Source: Klebsiella oxytoca (GTDB taxonomy: Bacteria > Pseudomonadota > Gammaproteobacteria > Enterobacterales > Enterobacteriaceae). From it: DNA of 64,000 bases. The position numbers and the translations under genes were made by a program. The notes beneath the pieces were generated by a model. The model saw only the letters and a program-made list of their open reading frames with translations. It was not told where the DNA came from and did not search any database. The stretch spans positions 1,736,001 to 1,800,000 of the forward strand of contig NZ_CP046115.1 of assembly GCF_009707385.1 (NCBI RefSeq), read 5' to 3'. Positions 59,145 to 64,000 of this stretch are shown here, one piece after another. Each line of letters opens with the position of its first letter. Position 1 is the stretch's first letter.

Positions 59145-59876
59145 ATGGCTTATTACAGTATCGGTGAAGTCGCCGAACGTTGCGGAATCAACCCTGTTAC
59201 CTTGCGTGCATGGCAGCGGAGATATGGCTTGCTGAAGCCGCAGAGGAGCGAGGGAGGGCATCGCCAGTTTGACGAAGAGGATGTTCAGCGCATTGAGGAG
59301 ATCAAACGCTGGATAGATCGCGGAGTCTCGGTTGGCAAGGTTAAGGCTCTGCTCGAAGGCCAGTTACCTGAAACGCAAGATGCAGCCGTTCTGCTTCAGG
59401 AAGAGATGATGACTCTTCTACGAGTTGTACAGCCTTCGAAATTGCGCACCCGAATCATGTCCCTCAGCCACGAATACCCCGTAGATAAGCTCATCGATCG
59501 CCTTTTTGTGCCTGTACGCAGCAAGCTCAACCTCGATCAGAACACTTCACTGGCTATTATCAGCATGCTGGATGGCATTTTGATTGATTGCGTAGCGCTT
59601 ATCCTGGCAGAATCGCGCAAAAAGGTTGGTAAAGAGACCCTGTTGGTTGGCTGGGGAAATGAAGACCGCACTCGATTGTGGCTGGAAGCGTGGCGATTGT
59701 CGCAACGAGCCTGGCACGTTAATGTTCTGGCTGAGCCGCTGGATTCTCCCCGCCCGGAATTGTTCCCCGGCCAGCATATTTTTGTCTGGACTGGCCGTCC
59801 GCTAACCCATTTGCAGGCGGAACTCCTCAGCCACTGGCAAAGTCAGGGCTATACAATTGAGTTTCATGGGGAGTAA
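59145..59876 (+). CDS. bluR: MerR-family repressor BluR
   Basis: 243 residues. MerR HTH ([49 protein letters not shown]) and a C-terminal B12-binding-like fold without the His motif, like MlrA/YcgE. ATG 59145 follows GAGGG; GTG 59139 is in frame. In E. coli BluR represses ycgZ-ymgAB-ariR until BluF removes it. Confidence 0.95.
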   Translation: MAYYSIGEVAERCGINPVTLRAWQRRYGLLKPQRSEGGHRQFDEEDVQRIEEIKRWIDRGVSVGKVKALLEGQLPETQDAAVLLQEEMMTLLRVVQPSKLRTRIMSLSHEYPVDKLIDRLFVPVRSKLNLDQNTSLAIISMLDGILIDCVALILAESRKKVGKETLLVGWGNEDRTRLWLEAWRLSQRAWHVNVLAEPLDSPRPELFPGQHIFVWTGRPLTHLQAELLSHWQSQGYTIEFHGE

Positions 59877-59971
59877 GCGTTATTGAAGGTTAGCAGCGGA
59901 ACTTTTTTGGCTATTTTATTCCGCCGCTTGTCTTGCCGATCCGTCTCAAAAATAAGCCGATAGTTAAGCTA

Positions 59972-60526
59972 TCAGAAGTTTAGCTGAGTCCAGGCTTTAA
60001 ATGTTTCGCTGCGGCTAATGTTAAAAAAATCAGTACGGCCAGAGCAGCCTAACTTTTTAATTAAGGTCAGGCGAATTTGATAAATTGTTTTAATATGTAG
60101 GTTCAGTGATTTTCCGATGTTGGCCATCGCTTCGCCATCATTCATCAAACGAATAACTTCTTTTTCTCGACTGGTAAAAACGATACTCTCAGATTCGTTG
60201 TCCGACTTCTTACCAAACAGCGTAGGGCGCAGAATGAACGATTTTATCTCTTCAGGGGTAGAGCGAGCAGGGATTCGGTACATCGGGATTTCGCTCAGAA
60301 AGTTCAAATCGTTGCCATCGGTAAGCAGAACAAAACGAACTCTTCTGCTATCATAATTATGATTTATAACGGAATAATAGTTGTCGCTGGTGAAAAAGAC
60401 ATATTTGCCATGAAAGCAGTGCGGTGATAATGAATCAAGGACAAGCTGTAAACCTTGACGAAGAAGATTGTTATTAATCCAAAGATCGTAATGATTCAAA
60501 AAGAGACCTTGCTTGTCGTTATTCAT
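59972..60526 (-). CDS. LuxR-type HTH regulator
   Basis: 184 residues. C-terminal GerE HTH: VFTSREKEVIRLMNDGEAMANIGKSLNLHIKTIYQIRLTLIKKLG (about 114-158). The N-terminal half shows no receiver Asp signature, resembling RcsA-like or fimbrial regulators. It is second in a two-gene operon, 59 bases after a small connector-like gene. Proximity to bluR and the TTGTACA site upstream of the operon suggest membership in the same regulatory circuit. Confidence 0.85.
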   Translation of the reverse strand: MNNDKQGLFLNHYDLWINNNLLRQGLQLVLDSLSPHCFHGKYVFFTSDNYYSVINHNYDSRRVRFVLLTDGNDLNFLSEIPMYRIPARSTPEEIKSFILRPTLFGKKSDNESESIVFTSREKEVIRLMNDGEAMANIGKSLNLHIKTIYQIRLTLIKKLGCSGRTDFFNISRSETFKAWTQLNF

Positions 60527-60585
60527 TTGTCCTCCGAGCCAGATAGGTTAATTAGTGATGACTATTAGCAAATCAAAAATAACGC

Positions 60586-60798
60586 TTAGTGATGATTTTT
60601 ACCGTATAACATGTGCAGCGTTTGGATATAAAGATCGGCGAGAATTTCATTTTTCTCTATATTCAGTCGACGCTGAACTTCAACGATTAAACGTTCATTA
60701 CTAACGGTTTCATTATCAAGCCGGACCATATTTTCAATGTTTTTTAGCAAAGCAGAGTTCGCGACAAACTCTGCCGGAATAGTATTTTTAATTTGCAT
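60586..60798 (-). CDS. Small helical protein of the YcgZ/YmgA/AriR connector type
   Basis: About 70 residues from ATG 60798 (ATG 60810 possible). The pattern ERLIVEVQRRLNIEK...YIQTLHMLYG parallels YcgZ's RKSLCTKLLSRLE...YQTLIGLLF, so I place it in the same family, perhaps in the role of ymgC; the similarity is weak. It leads a two-gene operon with the LuxR-type gene. Confidence 0.6.
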   Translation of the reverse strand: MQIKNTIPAEFVANSALLKNIENMVRLDNETVSNERLIVEVQRRLNIEKNEILADLYIQTLHMLYGKNHH

Positions 60799-60974
60799 GA
60801 TATATCTCATATAACGTTAAAAACGGCCTGACAAGCAAAGACGGTTGATAACAACGATCTTTGCTATACGTTTTTCACCAGATCGATAGAAATGGTGTGC
60901 AATTTTTAAATCGTCAGGATGCTGTAATGCAGAGAAATTAAAACTTACGCTATAACTATAGCCATGATTTTCAG

Positions 60975-61008
60975 AATGTACAATTTTCCCCGTAAAATTT
61001 TGTACATT
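60975..61008. promoter_or_regulatory. AATGTACAA...TTGTACATT inverted repeat
   Basis: AATGTACAA (60975-60983), 16-base spacer, TTGTACATT (61000-61008): perfect 9-base arms. It lies about 180 bases upstream of the small helical gene. Closest match is the MlrA/BluR type operator. Confidence 0.7.
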
Positions 61009-61079
61009 TTGTTTATTTTTTTAAATTTCAATATTAACTTATTGTTTTTATTTGATATTTATTTTTTGGTGATAATTGA

Positions 61080-61093
61080 AAGTTGTACAACTT
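61080..61093. promoter_or_regulatory. Perfect palindrome AAGTTGTACAACTT
   Basis: 14-base perfect palindrome with the same TTGTACAA core as the neighbouring sites. May be an additional operator; promoter assignment is unclear because the nearest genes are read away from it or converge. Confidence 0.5.
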
Positions 61094-61209
61094 AGGCGTG
61101 CTGTAAAAGAGAAAACGGTGTTCTGCCAGAGGATGATGGCGATAAAAGGGGAAGATTGGGCAGGGGAAGAAGAGCGAGAAGGGGAAGGGCTCCCCCTCTC
61201 GGTTTTACA

Positions 61210-62493
61210 TTACTGCTTTGGTTCAGAAACGACAAAGCTTCCCACGCCGCGGTTGTTGTATTCCCACATGCGGTTGAAGTTTGCGTCATTGAGATTACGC
61301 TGCGGATTACCTTTATCATCCGCGGTTCCGGTGTTGCCGCTAAACGGACGATGAGAACCAACGGCATCAGCCCACGGTTGAGCAATATTGAAGCCTTCAT
61401 TGATGACGCTATCGCGGATAACGACCTGGCCGTTAGTATTGCCGTCAACGTCCAGGGAGCGTCCGAACTGCGCGACATTATCACCGGAAGCGGTAAAACG
61501 GCTGTTGATCGCCAGGAAGCCGTAGGTCACGCTTTTTAGCGTGGCCGGAGCAAAGACGTAAGCTTCTTTTTGAGTGCGCGAGTTTACCACGCGGAAGTCG
61601 GTGTTATCGAACACCACCGCTCCACGGCCGGAAACGATGTCGACATCGCCTTCAATATAGCTGTTGCTGACCAGCGTACGGGTCTGACGATTATCCTGCA
61701 GGCGGTTTTGTACGCCGCTATTGGTCACGAAAAAGGTATTCTGGCGACCAAGAATATTCACATTGTTAATCTGCACCATATCGCCATCGGTACGCAGCGC
61801 GACGGCCTGATGGGTACCCGCATCAACGCTATCGCCAAGGTTGTTGGCGATAGTCAGATTCTGCAGCTGCAGACCGTTGTTCTGTGACCAGAATACCGCT
61901 GAGCACATGACGCCATTTGTGGCGTTACGTTTGCTCTGGCAGTTGTCGTACATATACCAGGCCGGTTTACCCGGCATATATTTGCCGCGCGGATTGACCT
62001 GATGACGCCAGGAGGCGGGATCCATTTCTGAATCAATCGCTTCACTAATTTTCACGTCAATGGGTTTCTCGCCGGTGCCGTACAGGGTGATTGCGCCAGA
62101 AGCTGCCGGAACATATACGGTGCCCGTATATTCGCCCGGCATAATAGCGATAAACTGACGACGGTCAGAGTGGCGGGTAATTGCGGCATCCACTGCGGCC
62201 TGAATTGTGGTGTGGGTTACGCCCTGCGCGCCCTCAGGCCCAACGATAAAGTCAGGCTGTGCAGGAAGGCTGATGGCGGCAGGACGCCAGGCTGCGGCGC
62301 CAGGAGCCAGAGACTGGAAATAGCTCTCCGGTAAAAAGTTTTTTGCTTCATCGGCGGTTAACACTGGACGAGAAGCCGTGCCCGGCGCAGTCTGCGTTGA
62401 GGGCTTTTGATCGGCAGGCGTCGAACTACAGGCGGACAGCGTCACGCCAAAGGCCAATGCCAGCGCCAGACGGGAAACGGAATATGTGTTCAT
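61210..62493 (-). CDS. ybhC: Outer-membrane lipoprotein YbhC, pectinesterase-like
   Basis: 427 residues. Lipoprotein signal peptide with lipobox LSAC (Cys22), then a pectinesterase-type right-handed beta-helix: TTIQAAVDAAI, ATNGVMCSAVFWSQNNGLQLQNLTIANN split over its core, GTHQAVALRTDGD, and GDVDIVSGRGAVVFDNTDF, the place of the family's GDVDFIFG motif. E. coli YbhC does not clearly show pectinesterase activity; substrate unknown. Flanked by hut genes, as expected for the gal-hut-bio order. Confidence 0.95.
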   Translation of the reverse strand: MNTYSVSRLALALAFGVTLSACSSTPADQKPSTQTAPGTASRPVLTADEAKNFLPESYFQSLAPGAAAWRPAAISLPAQPDFIVGPEGAQGVTHTTIQAAVDAAITRHSDRRQFIAIMPGEYTGTVYVPAASGAITLYGTGEKPIDVKISEAIDSEMDPASWRHQVNPRGKYMPGKPAWYMYDNCQSKRNATNGVMCSAVFWSQNNGLQLQNLTIANNLGDSVDAGTHQAVALRTDGDMVQINNVNILGRQNTFFVTNSGVQNRLQDNRQTRTLVSNSYIEGDVDIVSGRGAVVFDNTDFRVVNSRTQKEAYVFAPATLKSVTYGFLAINSRFTASGDNVAQFGRSLDVDGNTNGQVVIRDSVINEGFNIAQPWADAVGSHRPFSGNTGTADDKGNPQRNLNDANFNRMWEYNNRGVGSFVVSEPKQ

Positions 62494-62849
62494 GTTGCTC
62501 CGGGCAAGAATAAATCGAATAACAATACCCTGAATAATTAAAGTTACAGGCCGTTGGCAAGTAAGTGATTCCTCGCGGGCATAGTAAAACTATGTCACCG
62601 AAGAGCACGAGCGTAGTCAGGGCACAGACAACTGAAAGTATTAAGGGCATAAGTCCTTTAAAGCCTGCTGTTGTATACCAAGTTAAGCGAAACGGGAAGA
62701 CGTAGCACAAAAAAGTTGCCGCCTTTACATAATCAACGCCCGGAATGGGTCGCTTTTGATCACAAATAAATAACATTCGTAGCTCCCGGGTTGACATTTC
62801 GCGTGGGATTAAAATAAATGTCTATACAACCCATGACAAGTTAACGGCT
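62494..62849. other. Divergent ybhC-hutI control region
   Basis: About 355 bases. No convincing gene; a 123-codon minus-strand frame here overlaps ybhC and has no recognised similarity. Contains the HutC-like box near hutI and a second TTGTATA motif at about 62671. Confidence 0.55.
62819..62828. promoter_or_regulatory. HutC-type operator upstream of hutI
   Basis: TGTCTATACA fits the HutC core TGT(A/C)TA(G/T)ACA and lies 21 bases before the hutI ATG. HutC represses hut until urocanate is present. Confidence 0.65.
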
Positions 62850-64000
62850 ATGACACATACCTTTTCCGAACGCGTAATCTGGCGAAACGCCCGTCTTGCC
62901 ACTCTCGACCCCCGTAACTCTCGGCCTTACGGTCTGCTTGAAAACCATGCGCTGCTGGTGCGCGATGGCCGCATTGAGGCTATTGTTCCCGAACGCGATG
63001 TGCCGTCAGGGCGGCGCATCGACCTCGACGGCAGACTTATCACGCCGGGGCTGATTGACTGCCACACCCACCTGGTTTTTGGCGGCAGCCGGGCGCAGGA
63101 GTGGGAGCAGCGCCTGAACGGTGTCTCCTATCAGACTATTAGCGCCAACGGCGGCGGTATTAACGCTACCGTGCGCGCCACCCGGGAAAGCAGCGAAGCG
63201 GAGCTGCTGGCGCTGGCCCGGCGGAGGCTGGAGCGTCTGCTACGTGAAGGTGTCACCACTCTGGAGATCAAATCCGGCTATGGGCTGGATCTGGAAAACG
63301 AGCGCAAAATGCTGCGTGTTATACAACAGCTTGCCGCTACGCATGCCGTGGAGATTTCGCCGACGCTGCTCGCCGCTCACGCTACGCCGCCGGAATATAA
63401 AGGTGATCCGGACGGTTATATCAACCTGGTGTGTGAAACCATTCTCCCGGCGCTCTGGGAAGAGGGGTTATTCGAAAGCGTCGATGCCTTCTGCGAAAAC
63501 GTCGGCTTTAGTCCGGCGCAGACTGAACGGGTTTACAGTACGGCTCAGGCATTAGGTATCCCGGTAAAAGGACACGTTGAGCAGCTCTCTTCGCTTGGGG
63601 GCGCCGAATTAGTGAGCCGCTATAAAGGCCTTTCCGCCGACCATATTGAATACCTGACGCCAGAGGGCGTGGCGGCGATGCGCCGTAGCGGAACTGTGGC
63701 GGTACTCCTTCCCGGCGCATTCTATTTCCTTAACGAAACCCGTAAACCGCCTGTTGAACTGCTGCGGGAATATAACGTGCCGATGGCGGTGGCGACGGAC
63801 TACAACCCTGGCACCAGCCCCTTCGCCAGTCTCCATCTGGCGATGAATATGGCCTGCGTGAAGTTTGGCTTAACGCCGGAGGAGGCGTGGGCTGGGGTAA
63901 CCCGTCACGCGGCGCAGGCGCTGGGTCGTCAGGACAGCCACGGTCAGCTGGCGGCGGGCTTTGTCGCCGATTTCGCTATCTGGGATGCGGCGCATCCGGT
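62850..64000 (+). CDS. hutI: Imidazolonepropionase (3'-truncated by window edge)
   Basis: Amidohydrolase-superfamily enzyme of histidine degradation: 4-imidazolone-5-propionate to N-formimino-L-glutamate. From ATG 62850 the frame is open to the window end, giving 383 residues of an expected ~405. Metal ligands His72 and His74 in [12 protein letters not shown], then [43 protein letters not shown] and TDYNPGTSP are all typical. No clear Shine-Dalgarno beyond ACGG. First gene of the hut operon on this side; it would feed glutamate, which the methylaspartate island in this same region could ferment. Confidence 0.97.
   Translation, partial: MTHTFSERVIWRNARLATLDPRNSRPYGLLENHALLVRDGRIEAIVPERDVPSGRRIDLDGRLITPGLIDCHTHLVFGGSRAQEWEQRLNGVSYQTISANGGGINATVRATRESSEAELLALARRRLERLLREGVTTLEIKSGYGLDLENERKMLRVIQQLAATHAVEISPTLLAAHATPPEYKGDPDGYINLVCETILPALWEEGLFESVDAFCENVGFSPAQTERVYSTAQALGIPVKGHVEQLSSLGGAELVSRYKGLSADHIEYLTPEGVAAMRRSGTVAVLLPGAFYFLNETRKPPVELLREYNVPMAVATDYNPGTSPFASLHLAMNMACVKFGLTPEEAWAGVTRHAAQALGRQDSHGQLAAGFVADFAIWDAAHP

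Noticed and set aside
62426..62797. Minus-strand frame of 123 codons upstream of ybhC
   Set aside because: Overlaps the conserved ybhC signal peptide in another frame, has Cys-rich composition and no recognised similarity.

Overview
The window is chromosomal DNA of an enteric gammaproteobacterium (Enterobacterales). The backbone follows the E. coli order closely: sucCD, cydABX-ybgE-ybgC-tolQRAB-pal-cpoB, a tRNA-Lys/Val cluster, nadA-pnuC-zitB-ybgS-aroG, gpmA-galMKTE, modF-modE-acrZ-modABC-ybhA-pgl, ybhC. It ends in hutI; a hut locus on the gal side of bio is typical of Klebsiella, Raoultella, Enterobacter and Salmonella rather than E. coli K-12. With the ERIC elements, the glutamate mutase cluster and the BLUF/BluR block, a Klebsiella/Raoultella/Enterobacter-type host is most likely; I cannot name the species from the sequence alone.

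Layout. (1) 1-2005: end of the sucABCD operon and its terminator. (2) 2.2-15.6 kb: an accessory island in the sucD-cydA gap. Two regulators (AraC and LysR type) face a ten-gene minus-strand operon for glutamine/glutamate breakdown by the methylaspartate route: glutamate mutase S, L and E, methylaspartate ammonia-lyase, an AtuA-like protein with its DUF4387 partner, a glutamate/dicarboxylate-type symporter, a periplasmic glutaminase, a class I fumarase/mesaconase and a dedicated cobalamin adenosyltransferase. (3) 16.5-26.0 kb: cytochrome bd oxidase and the Tol-Pal envelope system, with an ERIC element inside the start of ybgE. (4) 26.1-27.3 kb: four tRNA-Lys and one tRNA-Val genes, followed by two 198-bp tandem units that each end in the 3' end of tRNA-Lys. 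(5) 27.5-32.2 kb: NAD, zinc and aromatic-amino-acid genes with recognisable NadR and TyrR boxes. (6) 32.3-35.6 kb: accessory insert in the aroG-gpmA gap with two exported alpha/beta hydrolases and a divergent TetR regulator; one hydrolase resembles the secreted epoxide hydrolase Cif. (7) 35.6-48.5 kb: gpmA, gal operon, molybdate genes, ybhA, pgl. (8) 48.5-56.1 kb: an AT-rich chaperone-usher fimbrial operon with two chaperones and a terminal LuxR-type regulator gene. (9) 56.4-61.1 kb: the blue-light/biofilm block ycgZ-ymgA-ariR, bluF, bluR, plus a two-gene operon (small connector-like protein and LuxR-type regulator); TTGTACA-type inverted repeats recur across the block. (10) 61.2-64.0 kb: ybhC and the 5' part of hutI.

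The parts most worth checking are the AtuA/DUF4387 pair as candidate enzyme for the missing citramalate step, the tRNA-Lys-derived repeats (an analogue of the rtT repeats of E. coli tyrT), the ERIC-supplied start of ybgE, the Cif/TetR-like module, and the possible BluR regulon at 57-61 kb.
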